DNA of 64,000 nucleotides from Trichomonas tenax (taxonomy: Eukaryota > Parabasalia > Trichomonadida > Trichomonadidae): contig JALKBU010000173.1 of NCBI GenBank assembly GCA_023091735.1, positions 1 to 64,000 of the forward strand, read 5' to 3'. A program made the translations under genes and the position numbers. Below are positions 41,816 to 52,589 of this stretch, in pieces. Position 1 is the first letter of the stretch, and every line of letters starts with the position of its first letter. A model generated the notes under the pieces. That model saw only the letters and a program-made list of their open reading frames with translations. It did not search any database and was not told where the DNA came from.

Positions 41816-44416
41816 TTATTTCAAACATAACAATTTTGCATTATTTAAGAATGCGACCGTATAATCAGTATATTTATGATATTCTTTGAGTTCATTGAAG
41901 TATTGGACAAGTCCAAGCCGAATGAAACAAAATAAACAGTCTCTATTGAAGGATAAAGATGTTATAACGTGAACAACTTTCGAAAATAGTTTCTTATTTG
42001 CAAGAAGTTCGACAAGTTTCTCAGCATAAATCAAATACGATTCACTATATCCAACACGACATAATCTATCTAAAACAACTAAAGCATTGAATGCTACAGT
42101 ATCACTTTTGCTGCTTAAGCATGTCTCTAAGTAGCTTTTCATGAATTTGTATTTCTCGAGATTGTTGAAAATTGTTTTCGTAATTTCAATTCTTGTTAGA
42201 ATTGTTGCAATCGATACAAACAGTTCTGGATCACGGCTTTCGGAAAGAGAGGTCATAAACATTCCGAAATGCTCGGAATTGCATAAAACACGTCTATTTT
42301 CTTTGTCAGCGAATACAATTAAAAACAATCTTAAAGCTTCTTTGACAAATCTATCAGAATACTTCATCCACAGGTTATTTTTCGCTATAACACTGGAATC
42401 TGGTGCAGATGAAACTATTCTCAATAATATTAACCATGCATAGCGATTTTCCGATAAATGTGTTATAAGCAAACTAATTAAATCCTGCGAGAAAGGAATT
42501 TCATCGCATCTCACTAAAAGATCAATAGATTTCTTCCAAAGAACTTCATGTGAGAGATGCGAAATGATAATATTGAAATCCAATGCTCCGAAGTCTTTCA
42601 TTAATAAAATAATTCCATCATAAGCTGCAGAAACAGTTTCTGTATTTGTAGAACTCAAACTGATAATGAAAATTCCAAAAACATGAGATCCTCTTGAGTT
42701 CAAATAGATTTCATGGGAACTCACCATGTTAAATAAAATGGTTAGTATTTGGCCGCCATATTCCGTATTTAAGAACTCGCTGTGAATTTGGAGAAGAATA
42801 TCAACTGTTGGCCAAGGATTTTGTAGTCTATCGAATATAGAACAGTATCTGTGCATAATACAGAACATTTTTCTTGGACATTTCTTGAGAAGAGCTATAA
42901 TTGTGTTAGTATGGTTCTCATTGATAATTTCTGGTTCTTTTGTAACAATATTATAATAGCAATCAACTAATTTGTTTGCAACATCTTCATCTTCGATATT
43001 TTGGATTGTTGTGAAGAACTTTTTTGAATCAAAAAGCAAAATGAACTCCGAATTTGTTTCAATTAACTTCAAAGCATTATCAATAATATAGGAAATAACA
43101 ATATTTGAGCTTTGATCTGTGTAATATTTCAATACTGGATCCACGTTTTCAAAGAACGACTCTAATGATGAATTTAAGAACTTATTCATAATCTCTTTAA
43201 ATCCTTTATGTGTGAGATCTTCTATATTTACTTCTTCTAACTTTTCAAGTTCGCTATCTTCGAATGGTGAAGCTTTTCTAACTTTTGGAGGCATTTTGAT
43301 TGAACTAATAACGTTTTCTAAGTCTGTTTCATCATAACTATAATCGGAATAATCTGAATAATAAAATTCACCTTCCTCTTCATCATTCTGTGACTGTTCT
43401 GCTGAATCAGACTTTGGCTTTAATTGCCTCATTTTTCTTTTAGTGCTCGTTAAATCCATTTCAGGATTATCGCGAATATTGCTTTCTTCCATTTTCTCTG
43501 CAGTAATAATCAGCATTCTCGCAAACTTATTGACCTCAGCTTTGTCCGCTTTAGTGAAGAAAACAGATCCTTCGTGAAACTGCTCGAATATCTCTTCAAA
43601 TGTCGGTCTTTTATTTGGATCCGCTTGCCAACAAGATCGGATCAATAATTTTAGTGAATCCGATGTTTTCGCTGTGAATTTTGGTCTCAAACCTTGCTTG
43701 TAAACGAACTTTATGATCTGCGCTTGTTTGAATCCAGCGTAAGGCTTCGTGTTCTCTGAGAGTTCGTAGAGTAAAATGCCATATGAATAAACATCAGCGC
43801 TTTGATCATAAGAAGTTCCAATAGCACACTCAGGAGACATATATGGCGATGTTCCCACCTGTTTTGTAAGCATTGCATCCTGTTCGTAGTATCTAGCAAC
43901 TCCAAACTCGGATATTTTCGGTATAAGATTTTGATCAATTATGATACTGCTTGGTTTTAAGTCTCTGTGTATGATTGACAATGAATGGAGGTGCTTCATG
44001 CCGAAGGCGATTCCCATTGCGATGTTTGTTAATGCAGTATCCGTTAATTTTTTATTTTTACTTTTGTCGGTGGAATAAAGCATAGATTCGAATGTGTCGT
44101 CGGAAACATACTCAGTTATAATCGCGTATGGTGGTGTTGAAGTAAATCCTGTAAATTTAATAACACATATATTATTTACTAACGCTAAAGTCCGAATTTC
44201 CGATGTAAATTGCTTGAAATTATCCTCTTGAACATATTTTTCGTTTAATTCTTTGATTATGCATTCGCGAAGTGTTGGATTGTGCGTTCCTCTGAAAAAA
44301 TTTGCATTTGGAGTCTGTAAAACTTCCTCTGATATAGCGAAATCATTTATATCCATTTGGTAATGCGGAAATTCTTCAAGAAGATTATTTAGTAAAACAT
44401 TATCAGAAATTGTCAT
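41816..44416 (-). CDS. TKL-like protein kinase (probable pseudokinase) with helical repeats
   Basis: The start is the ATG at 44416, preceded by TCATTTTTTTG. Kinase domain about 25-290, numbered from this Met: ATP-anchoring Lys55 (ECIIKEL) and Glu73 are plausible and HRD is kept (His150-Asp152), but the Mg-binding Asn is Ser157 (HRDLKPSS) and the DFG Asp is Glu170 (SEFG). The glycine loop is also degenerate (FRGTHNPT). The later motifs SPYMSPE, DVYSYGILLYEL and CW..DP.KRPTF are TKL-like. An acidic, Tyr-rich linker (about 330-375) leads into ~490 residues of helical repeats. The altered metal ligands suggest it acts as a scaffold or has unusual catalysis. Confidence 0.85.
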   Translation of the reverse strand: MTISDNVLLNNLLEEFPHYQMDINDFAISEEVLQTPNANFFRGTHNPTLRECIIKELNEKYVQEDNFKQFTSEIRTLALVNNICVIKFTGFTSTPPYAIITEYVSDDTFESMLYSTDKSKNKKLTDTALTNIAMGIAFGMKHLHSLSIIHRDLKPSSIIIDQNLIPKISEFGVARYYEQDAMLTKQVGTSPYMSPECAIGTSYDQSADVYSYGILLYELSENTKPYAGFKQAQIIKFVYKQGLRPKFTAKTSDSLKLLIRSCWQADPNKRPTFEEIFEQFHEGSVFFTKADKAEVNKFARMLIITAEKMEESNIRDNPEMDLTSTKRKMRQLKPKSDSAEQSQNDEEEGEFYYSDYSDYSYDETDLENVISSIKMPPKVRKASPFEDSELEKLEEVNIEDLTHKGFKEIMNKFLNSSLESFFENVDPVLKYYTDQSSNIVISYIIDNALKLIETNSEFILLFDSKKFFTTIQNIEDEDVANKLVDCYYNIVTKEPEIINENHTNTIIALLKKCPRKMFCIMHRYCSIFDRLQNPWPTVDILLQIHSEFLNTEYGGQILTILFNMVSSHEIYLNSRGSHVFGIFIISLSSTNTETVSAAYDGIILLMKDFGALDFNIIISHLSHEVLWKKSIDLLVRCDEIPFSQDLISLLITHLSENRYAWLILLRIVSSAPDSSVIAKNNLWMKYSDRFVKEALRLFLIVFADKENRRVLCNSEHFGMFMTSLSESRDPELFVSIATILTRIEITKTIFNNLEKYKFMKSYLETCLSSKSDTVAFNALVVLDRLCRVGYSESYLIYAEKLVELLANKKLFSKVVHVITSLSFNRDCLFCFIRLGLVQYFNELKEYHKYTDYTVAFLNNAKLLCLK

Positions 44417-44496
44417 TAACAAAAAAATGACCTAAATATGAAGTTTTTATATAAAATATCTCTCATATTTTGATAACCTCAATTTATTTCATATAA

Positions 44497-46566
44497 ATGA
44501 CTGAATTAGATCCGAATGTTGTTGAAGAAGTGTGCAAAATGCTGAATTCTTCGCAGGAGTTCGACGAGTAGGTCCAAAGGGAGATATTCAATGACGTGTT
44601 ATCGTTCCAGAATCAATCTGATATTACTTTGTATTTATTATCTGCTATAGCGAATGGAGATCTGTCGGATCAGTCTCGATTTGTCGCTGCGATATTGATG
44701 AGAAGGTTTTTTGCATCCACTCAAAGTACAACGAAAGAAATATTTAAGGAAAACATTAATCCGATTCTCGCTCCATTTTTCGATCTTCCACCTTCGCCTC
44801 TTGTGAATTGCGTATCATCTCTCTTTGCTGACTTGCTTGCGCACTTCAGTGTTGACACATTTCCTGATATTCCGCAGATAATGACTGCACTCATGCAGAG
44901 CAGTGAACAATCTCAAAGCGGTTTGAGTCTCATTTATGAATTGTTGATTAGAGAAATATCAATGGATTCATCAATCCTCGAACTTTTAATACCACATCTT
45001 CAAACAGAACATGCTGCATTTGAACTCAAAATTTCAGCACTATTTGCACAACAATATCCTGATGTCGTTTGCGAATCAATACTTCCAATAATATTCAATA
45101 TAAATCTCAATGAGATGAATGAAGAACAAATACTAGAAACGATATCAATATGCGACATCATTCTGAAGAACAGAATGGAAGAGAGTGTAATAGCATTTTT
45201 AGTGAACTGCATTTCTTTGAATAATGACAATGTTTCTTTCGCAGCTGCTGAAATTTTCGAACAAAACACTGGAATTCCTTTTGTCGAAGAAGTTGTGACA
45301 GCGCTATTTAATCATCTTGGTTTCTGCAAATCGATATATGTTTGCAACAGTTCAACACAGTGCAGGCTTTCGCTATCAACAATATCTCACAATTTCCCTG
45401 ATGAAGCAATAGCATTAATATCGAGACTGATCGAAAACGAAAAGAATGTTAAAACATGCATTCGTGCAATTCCTTCGATAATTGATATTTCAAGTGAGCC
45501 AGCGAAACTCATGGCATATTTGTTTGGAGTGCTGAGCAATCAAACAATGGATGTGATCGATGTCATTGCTGAAATATCAAATGTTTTTGGTGAAAACACA
45601 TTCGAAACGATTCGGACGATAGTTCAATATATTTCTTCTAATGATATAAATATAAGAGTTTCCGTTCTCAGGTGTTTAGAAAAACTATTAATGAACGGTC
45701 CAGTTCCGTGTGATCCATTGTCTCAAATATTTTATTCTTCCTTCGATAACTTAACAATGTGGGAAATAATTTTATTGTTGAGAACGTTGACATCATTCTT
45801 CGCAAACGTTTGTGATTCGGAAAACAATCAAAATTTCTTCAATCTAGTGTACAGAGTGTGATACACGTTTTAGCGTGTTGATGAAACTGATCCATTTCTA
45901 TTCGCTTTGATTCCTTCGTTATCGATGATTCCCAAATCATCACCACAACTGATTCAGTTCTTGATGTCTTCTGTTGGAGAAAGATTGTTTGACTCTTTGT
46001 TTGTTGATGACGCACAGCTCTCTTCACTCGCTCTTGGATTCTACACAAGCATAATAGAAAGTGAAAGAGCGCAATTCCTTCAGGATCTGTTTTCGACTGT
46101 TTTGCAAAAGATAGACACATTTTTAGGATCTTCAAATTGCATGCAGTGTGTTGCAGGATGGAACTTCATGAATGCAATAATTATTCACAACCAATCACTT
46201 CTCCAAGGATCTGAAAATGTTGTTCTTGCAGCGATATGCGAAGAATCAACTAACAAATTTGAAGGAGAAGTCATTGACATCGTTTGCGAAATCATTTACT
46301 GTTTGATTGGTTTTCTCGAATTTGGAGAAATTCATGTTCATGGTGTCCATGAGATTTTCAAGATCTATCAGTCGCAAAACTGCACATCATACAGCACTGT
46401 TTGTTGCTTTCTGAAATTCATTGCAAACTTTTCAAAGCAGATCCAAATTGATCAAAGCATTACAAACTTCTTCCAGAATTCGTTCGAAATAATTATTGAT
46501 ACACCAAGGCAAGAAGAATGTGAATCATTTCTTGAAATACTCACTTCTGCAGAATCAAATGAATAA
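44497..46566 (+). pseudogene. Karyopherin-beta-like gene with three in-frame stops
   Basis: From the ATG at 44497 (initiator-like TCATATAA before it) one frame runs 690 codons to 46566, broken only by TAG 44569-44571, TGA 45859-45861 and TAG 45871-45873. No frameshift is needed. The peptide is a HEAT-like solenoid. Near the N-terminus, DQSRFVAAILMRRFF resembles the helix of importin-beta N-domains that is followed by the second HEAT repeat, so an importin/transportin family member is likely. All three stops are one C-to-T step from Gln or Arg codons. Either the gene died recently, or the stops are read through or are sequence errors. It is divergent from the pseudokinase gene, with 80 bases between the ATGs. 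Confidence 0.75.
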
Positions 46567-46570
46567 TTAT

Positions 46571-47614
46571 TTATCTAATATAATCACTAATGAATATTGT
46601 ATGTGAAAAACTAAATACAAAATTAACAAATGGAAATCGAGGAATTACATTTGTTTTGATTTCTTGATGATGAAATTCTTTATTAGCAAGTGCAGTGCCG
46701 CATTCATATGTAGAAAGGTGATGAAGAATGCTGTAACTTTCTGTAGATGTGATTTTCGCTGTGGAGAAGGATGTATCACCGTATGTAGTGAAGAAATCAA
46801 TGTTGCAATTGATGATAACATATTTACCTCCAGAATTAGAACTAAATGTTGAGCCATTTTTGTTAGAAAGTCTGATTGTACAGTTTTGAATTGTATCTTC
46901 TCCATTTCTTATATAAAAAGTCCCAAAATCTGTTCCATATTGGGTATTGTTTATGACGTTGCAACAATCATGAAGATAATTTGAGTATCGGTGTAATAAA
47001 CAAATTACATTATTGGCATAATTGCTATCGAATGTTGAATAGTTAATGATTCCGACTGATTTTGCATTAGAATTATAGTAACCAGAATATTGTTTAATAG
47101 AATTCTTTGTAACATTTGATGAAAATAAACCACTGTTGCCATAACATGAATATGTAGTACTCCAGCTATTATCGTTTGAACAAAGACAAATAGAACAATC
47201 AATAATAAGGTTATATTTATCGCTTCCTGAAACAAAATAACAATATGAGTGACATCCCCATCCATTTGTTTTTCGTGTGTATGAATTAGTTGTGCAGAAT
47301 CGGCGCTGGACAACGGAACTATCGCAATCAATGTAAATGACACCGCCATTGCCCTTTCGAGAACAATTCTCAAAAAAACACGAAGAATGGATGAATTTGG
47401 TATTAGAATTTGTAATAACAGCTATTCCATCAGAATCATCTTCAAAAACGCTTCCGTAGATGTAGATTTCGTTAGATGAAGGATTAAAATTGCATTCGTT
47501 TTTTTTGCCAAAACATGTTGGTTGTGGTGCAGGAGAGCCGTAGTATTTCTCCCAAACATCAGAAGGAGAGCCGTCCTCATGAATGACAAATCTGTCTTTC
47601 AACGAAGTCAGCAT
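46571..47614 (-). CDS. Beta-helix repeat protein, 347 aa
   Basis: Asn/Ser/Gly/Cys-rich strands are spaced as in right-handed parallel beta-helices (FIHSSCFFENCSRKGNGGVIYIDCDS, NYSTFDSNYANNVICLL, DTIQNCTIRLSNKNGSTFSS). The N-terminus lacks an evident signal peptide and the C-terminus has a weak hydrophobic stretch but no firm membrane helix. AAAGTGACA lies about 25-35 bases before the ATG in the sense direction. It is the intact paralogue of the pseudogene at 23.3-24.2 kb. The stop codon lies 4 bases from the end of the karyopherin-like pseudogene. Confidence 0.75.
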   Translation of the reverse strand: MLTSLKDRFVIHEDGSPSDVWEKYYGSPAPQPTCFGKKNECNFNPSSNEIYIYGSVFEDDSDGIAVITNSNTKFIHSSCFFENCSRKGNGGVIYIDCDSSVVQRRFCTTNSYTRKTNGWGCHSYCYFVSGSDKYNLIIDCSICLCSNDNSWSTTYSCYGNSGLFSSNVTKNSIKQYSGYYNSNAKSVGIINYSTFDSNYANNVICLLHRYSNYLHDCCNVINNTQYGTDFGTFYIRNGEDTIQNCTIRLSNKNGSTFSSNSGGKYVIINCNIDFFTTYGDTSFSTAKITSTESYSILHHLSTYECGTALANKEFHHQEIKTNVIPRFPFVNFVFSFSHTIFISDYIR

Positions 47615-48464
47615 TCGCCGACTACATTGAGAGACAGTGTCACTTTATTAAGGTTATGAAGTGTCAAACTAAAAAATGCTGACTACATAACCCCTGTCAT
47701 CTCTAGAGTAAATTCTAAATTAGTCCTTCGATTCTTTGATAAAATTAATAAAAGCTGAGGATCTTTATAACAAAGATGATGTTTATGCGACAACATATGG
47801 GTATGTGCAGTAACACATGTTCCTACTCTTTTTGCGATAGCTACATAGATTCGCTACTTCATCAGAGAGTAACATTTAAACGAAGTACATATTCCCTCAT
47901 GTATTTTTGCAGAACTTAAATTAAAACTTCAAGAAACAGCATTGATACTTTAAAAACGGAGGAAAATAGTTTAATTTTATCATGAAACTGGTTCAATCCT
48001 GCAGAAACAAGATTATATCATAAATAATGAATACAATAAAATTTCAACTAAAATTTCTTTCCCAATAGATTTTAAAACATCAAGTATACCTATGTTTACT
48101 TATATTTTAGAAATATAGAAAACATATCAAATTTCAAATATGTTCACAATTGAACTAAGAATATCTTTGCTTTCATGTATTTAGAAGGACAAAAGCTGAA
48201 AACAAAATTTGACATTTTGAATAAAAATATCCTTTATTTTAATTCATATGTATTTGGCAAACTGATTCTTAGCTGAAGTATAGTTGATAGAGATGTTTAA
48301 AAATGTAATATTGAAAAAATCAAAAATATCTTTGTTTTTGGAATAATTTTCAAAATATAAGCTGTCTATTGTATGCATAGTCCATTTTTAAACTTATTTC
48401 AAACGACTTTGATTAAAAATTTCCTGGAAGTTAGTCAAACAAACTTATTCAAAAATATCAAATA
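47615..48464. other. Intergenic region between divergent genes
   Basis: AT-rich, no gene. It holds the AAAGTGACA element of the beta-helix gene near 47633-47644 and the upstream region of Rpn7. Confidence 0.45.
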
Positions 48465-49601
48465 ATGAGTGAGTCTTCCCCTCTTGATTCATATCCGAAC
48501 TTAAAAATCGCAAATATTCATGAACAATACGCACACACCAAATCGAGCGCCGACTACCAAAATTTAATTGACGAAATCAAAAATAATAACATGTTACCTT
48601 ATTATAAATCTCTCGCTGAACTATACAATTGGGATCTCGACACAGAATTCGTTAACCGCGTCACAGCACTCAACAACGAAGAGCGCCAGAAACTCGAACA
48701 AGCCGTAGAAGACGCCAAAGAGAAACAATCTGAAGAAGATGTTCGTCTCGCTTACCAAAACTTGGCATTGTTCTTCATTCGCATCGGTGATGAGGTTAAC
48801 ATCAAAAAGAGCTTGAATGACCTCTTAGAGCACACTGTCGCTCTCGGACAAAAGATCGATGTTGTTTTCTGCCAAATGCGCGTTGCCTTCTTCTTCAAGG
48901 ACTTCTCGACATTCAACGATCTCAATGACCAAGCTCAGGCCTACATCAAGGACGGCGGTGACTGGGAAAGAAAGAATAGACTGAAAGTTTACGAGGGACT
49001 CTCTCTCTGTGCTAGAAGAAACTTCGTACCAGCAAGTCAGTTGTTCATTTCTACAATTTCTACATACACAGCAACAGAACTTATGTCTTATGAAGATTTC
49101 ATCTATCGCACAGTTGTCCTTTCTACACTCGCATTGTCACGTGCTGACTTCGGAGCAAAGATTGACAAGGCTTTGGAAGTTCGTGCTGCAGATGATTCAA
49201 CACATAGATTATTATCATTATATCACCTTAATTACAGAGATTTCTTCGATGCTCTCGCTGAAGTAGAAAGTAAGTTAATGTGCGACATTTGGTTCTCCAA
49301 GCACTTATCTTACCTTATCAAGGAATTACGCGTTCGCGCTTATACACAGTTCTTAGAACCATATCAGGCCCTTCAGATTTCTGCTATGGCTTCTGCTTTC
49401 GGTGTTACAGAACAATTTATCGAAGTTGAAATTCGCAGATTTATTTTCTCAAGAAAACTTAATGCCAAGATTGATAGAGTCTCCGGAACAATACATACAA
49501 ATCCACCGGACTCCCGTGCTGCTAAGATGAGAGAGGCTCTCAAGCGTGGCGAAGTTTTAACAGCTAGATTGCAGAAACTCTTACGCCTTTTGTCGGCTTA
49601 A
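48465..49601 (+). CDS. RPN7: 26S proteasome regulatory subunit Rpn7 (PSMD6)
   Basis: This 378-residue protein has the Rpn7 helical repeats (about 60-220: LAYQNLALFFIRIGD, KIDVVFCQMRVAFFFKDF, DWERKNRLKVYEGLSLCARRNF) and a C-terminal PCI domain (about 230-345) with YIKELRVRAYTQFLEPYQ-like helices and the winged-helix segment FGVTEQFIEVEIRRFIFSRKLNAKIDRVSGTI. It is part of the lid of the 19S regulatory particle, holding lid subunits together. Length matches the family (about 380-430). The next gene on the same strand encodes another proteasome subunit. Confidence 0.93.
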   Translation: MSESSPLDSYPNLKIANIHEQYAHTKSSADYQNLIDEIKNNNMLPYYKSLAELYNWDLDTEFVNRVTALNNEERQKLEQAVEDAKEKQSEEDVRLAYQNLALFFIRIGDEVNIKKSLNDLLEHTVALGQKIDVVFCQMRVAFFFKDFSTFNDLNDQAQAYIKDGGDWERKNRLKVYEGLSLCARRNFVPASQLFISTISTYTATELMSYEDFIYRTVVLSTLALSRADFGAKIDKALEVRAADDSTHRLLSLYHLNYRDFFDALAEVESKLMCDIWFSKHLSYLIKELRVRAYTQFLEPYQALQISAMASAFGVTEQFIEVEIRRFIFSRKLNAKIDRVSGTIHTNPPDSRAAKMREALKRGEVLTARLQKLLRLLSA

Positions 49602-50360
49602 AATGCTTTTATATATTCATAATTAAATCATCATATTTTTATATCTAATTTGATTCGTAATTTATTTTTAGCACATTCACATATTGTATGTTTTAGAAAT
49701 AATTACATCTTTTACCGCTTTGATTAAATTAGAGTTTAAGGACTTCAAATGAAGAATAAACCAATTGAATTTTTGATATATATAATTCAATAAAAATTGA
49801 GTGAGACACTAATAGGCATTCTTGTGTTTGTTATAATTCTTTAATGAAGGTGTTCACTTAGTATATATCAAAATATTTTGAATTTGTTAAGCGTTAACAA
49901 CTATTATCTCTGAAATGTAATTATATACTTCATGATCTGGATAAAATATATCTGGGTCAATGTTCTATTTACAATTTATTAACGAAAAATAAAACATGTT
50001 TACATTATATCATTTGTAACTTAATTATTCATTAGAGCTAATGGAGAAAAATATAATATCAATACACAAAGAGTTCAGAACAAAGATTATAATTTCAAAA
50101 TAATAAATATGGAATTAGAAGCTGTAATCATAGTGTTTAATTATAAATTGAAAATATGTTATAATGGCAGTTATATATGGTTTAGAAAAAGATAATAATC
50201 AAAAATTGAAAAAATAATAATCAATAAAAACATATTTTGAAGCGAAAAACGTGATAAACATCAAAATCCATATCTAAGCACAAGTTTTGGAGCGAAAATC
50301 CATAATGAGCTCCTAAAATTGAGCTGGTCTGTTTGAACAGTTTTCATAATAAATCACTTG
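49602..50360. other. Intergenic region between proteasome genes
   Basis: Very AT-rich, no gene. TCACTTG just before the downstream ATG fits the trichomonad initiator. Confidence 0.5.
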
Positions 50361-51035
50361 ATGGAGGGTGAATTTATCGAAAATAAGAAGGGACAGTGGA
50401 GTCCGTACGAGATGCACGGCGGCACAGCCATCGGTATCTGCGGCGATGACTACGTCGTCATTGGAGCAGATACAAGGTTATCCGCGGACTATTCTATCGA
50501 CTGCCGCCACAAGACACGCATTTTCAAAATGAATTCTAACTGCATGATTTCCGCCACCGGTTTCGACGGTGACATCGATGCATTTATTACAAGAATGCGC
50601 CAAATTTTATCCATTTACGAAAATCAACACTTCCACGAAATGTCTGTCGACTCTGTCGCTAGATGTGTCTCAAATACGTTATATTCTAAGAGATTTTTCC
50701 CATACTATGCCCATATTTTAGTAGGCGGCATCACAAAGGATGGAAAGGGAAAGTTATATGGTTACGATCCAGTAGGAACAATCGAGGATCTTCGCTATGA
50801 CTGCAATGGCTCTGGTTCCGCTCTTGCCACACCACTCCTCGATGCTGCATTCGGTACTATGCACCATAATACAAGGCCATTCCCACAGGTTCCATTCGCT
50901 GATGCTAAGAATATTGTTCGTGATGCTATCTGCTCTGTTACAGAGAGAGATATCTATACAGGTGATGCACTTCAGCTCTGTGTATTTACAAAGGATGGCT
51001 TCTCACAGGAAGAATTCCCACTTCCTCGTCACTAA
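50361..51035 (+). CDS. PSMB1: 20S proteasome subunit beta6 (PSMB1)
   Basis: A 224-residue Ntn-hydrolase-fold subunit. It contains HGGTAIGICGDDYVVIGADTRLS, then SATGFDGDIDA, SKRFFPYYAHILVGGI, YDPVGTIE, GSGSALATPLLD and ERDIYTGDALQLCVFTKDG, matching beta6 in order and spacing, notably RFFPYY and RDVYTGDAL. Beta6 is a non-catalytic beta subunit in other eukaryotes. The chosen ATG (50361) follows a TCACTTG initiator by a few bases. It forms a proteasome pair with Rpn7 upstream, though the 760-base gap suggests separate promoters. Confidence 0.93.
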   Translation: MEGEFIENKKGQWSPYEMHGGTAIGICGDDYVVIGADTRLSADYSIDCRHKTRIFKMNSNCMISATGFDGDIDAFITRMRQILSIYENQHFHEMSVDSVARCVSNTLYSKRFFPYYAHILVGGITKDGKGKLYGYDPVGTIEDLRYDCNGSGSALATPLLDAAFGTMHHNTRPFPQVPFADAKNIVRDAICSVTERDIYTGDALQLCVFTKDGFSQEEFPLPRH

Positions 51036-51488
51036 AGATTTTTCTTTTTTGGTTATATCATTCTACTAAAATATATTTACAAATATTATTTTTGCAATTT
51101 TCTTTCATTTTTTAATTCGCAATCATCACATCTCTTAAACGCAAGCATAGATTTTCACCATTATTACACAAAATGGAAAAATGATCAATATTATAGCAAA
51201 GATTTTAATTTGAAAGCTTAACATATGGATCTTTAGAAAGAAATTATTGTTTTGAAATTATAACTTGAGACTCAACTTATAAAATTAAATATTTAATTGA
51301 AAAAAAATAAAATGAGATAAAACATCGTGAATATAGCATTTATATACAAACTGTGTCAATAATTAAATGATTTCATCGATTTAAAATTATTTTAATTCTT
51401 TATTTTTGTTAAATTTTTAAAATTTAGAATTAAGATTAATATTTTTTTGAAGATAAAAATATTTTATTTTGAGAAATATTTTTAGGTA
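51036..51488. other. Intergenic region
   Basis: AT-rich upstream region of the DZIP1-like gene. No gene is seen. Confidence 0.45.
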
Positions 51489-52370
51489 ATGTCGTCTTTC
51501 TATATAGAAAGTCTATATTTTGAGTTTGAGCCGAAAATAAAAATGTACGTTAAATATTTCCAAGTCGATAAAAAAATGCTTCCAACTTATTACCAGATGC
51601 CTTATCCGGTCTACCACCAAGTGGTTTCATTGGACCCTTCCGCATCATTCAGATGGTGCCCGAGAAAAATGCCAATGAACTGGAATTTGATACAAGAAGT
51701 CGATGTTGATGCAATCGTAAAAAACATGGATATTGATTCGCTAGAATACTTAGTTCAGCACATTGCATTCGCAAACTTGAACAATGCCGACGCTCAGAGG
51801 TTCGGATCCACTGAAACACTAAAAGCGTTCAAATTAATGCAGTTAGGTGTCGAATATTTAACACATTTAAAGCGCCCTCTTCCTACACAACCAGATTCTA
51901 GCGATTTACGCAAAGCTTTAAGCGATGCACAGATGAGAGTTGAAGAATTAGAAAATCTTCTCTATCAGTCCGAATTAAAGCGCGAAAAAGCAGAATCATC
52001 AGCAAATATCTACAAAAAGAGGTTTAACACACTCAGAAATCAATTCAAAGAAGCAGAAGAAAACGGAGATGACGGTGAAATTATTGGTATTGACAAAAAC
52101 AGCGCTAAAGTAAACGATGCTTACGACGATGTCCGCAAAGAAATCGATCAAATGAGGGCATTAGTTGATGAAAGAGGACGAACTTTGTCACAAAGAGCGG
52201 AATCATGGCACAAGAGGCAACAGGCGGAAATGAACAGACCACCGCCAAAGAATGTGACAAGCAAAGACATTGCAAATCTGTTTATTTCACCTGAAGAATA
52301 CCAAAAGTCTCTCAAAGGCAAGACAAAACATAGATTCATTGGACAGAAGGAAAATGCCGTCGTCAAATAA
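51489..52370 (+). CDS. DZIP1-like basal-body protein
   Basis: In this 293-residue protein, residues 50-130 match the DZIP1 (Iguana) N-terminal domain: FRWCPRKMPMNWNLIQEVDV, then DAIVKNMDIDSLEYLVQHIAFANL, and a LKAFKLMQLGVEYLTHL helix correspond to the family's F.F..R...DWR.I..IDVDR......D...LQ...N..F pattern. A coiled coil covers about 135-180 and 210-255. The C2H2 finger that follows in animal DZIP1 is not seen, so this is a short form. DZIP1 proteins act at basal bodies in cilium assembly; the same is inferred here for the flagella. Confidence 0.75.
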   Translation: MSSFYIESLYFEFEPKIKMYVKYFQVDKKMLPTYYQMPYPVYHQVVSLDPSASFRWCPRKMPMNWNLIQEVDVDAIVKNMDIDSLEYLVQHIAFANLNNADAQRFGSTETLKAFKLMQLGVEYLTHLKRPLPTQPDSSDLRKALSDAQMRVEELENLLYQSELKREKAESSANIYKKRFNTLRNQFKEAEENGDDGEIIGIDKNSAKVNDAYDDVRKEIDQMRALVDERGRTLSQRAESWHKRQQAEMNRPPPKNVTSKDIANLFISPEEYQKSLKGKTKHRFIGQKENAVVK

Positions 52371-52589
52371 GTTAATTTGATATTTTATAATTTTGTTTTC
52401 GTTATCATGTTGTTTCTTCTTGTTATTTATTTATCATATAAAGAGTATATTTTGTTTGTCTGCTTGTCAATCTTCAAAAATAAAATAATCAAATTGGATA
52501 AAAAATAATAACAAAAGGTTTAACAAACATATATAACTCTGCTGACTAATTTTGCAACATCTATTTGGATAATTTGATTAATTTTCTGA

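Noticed and set aside
44416..44422. Upstream TTG as start of the kinase-like gene
   Set aside because: A nuclear protist gene is expected to use ATG; the ATG at 44416 is preceded by a good initiator string.
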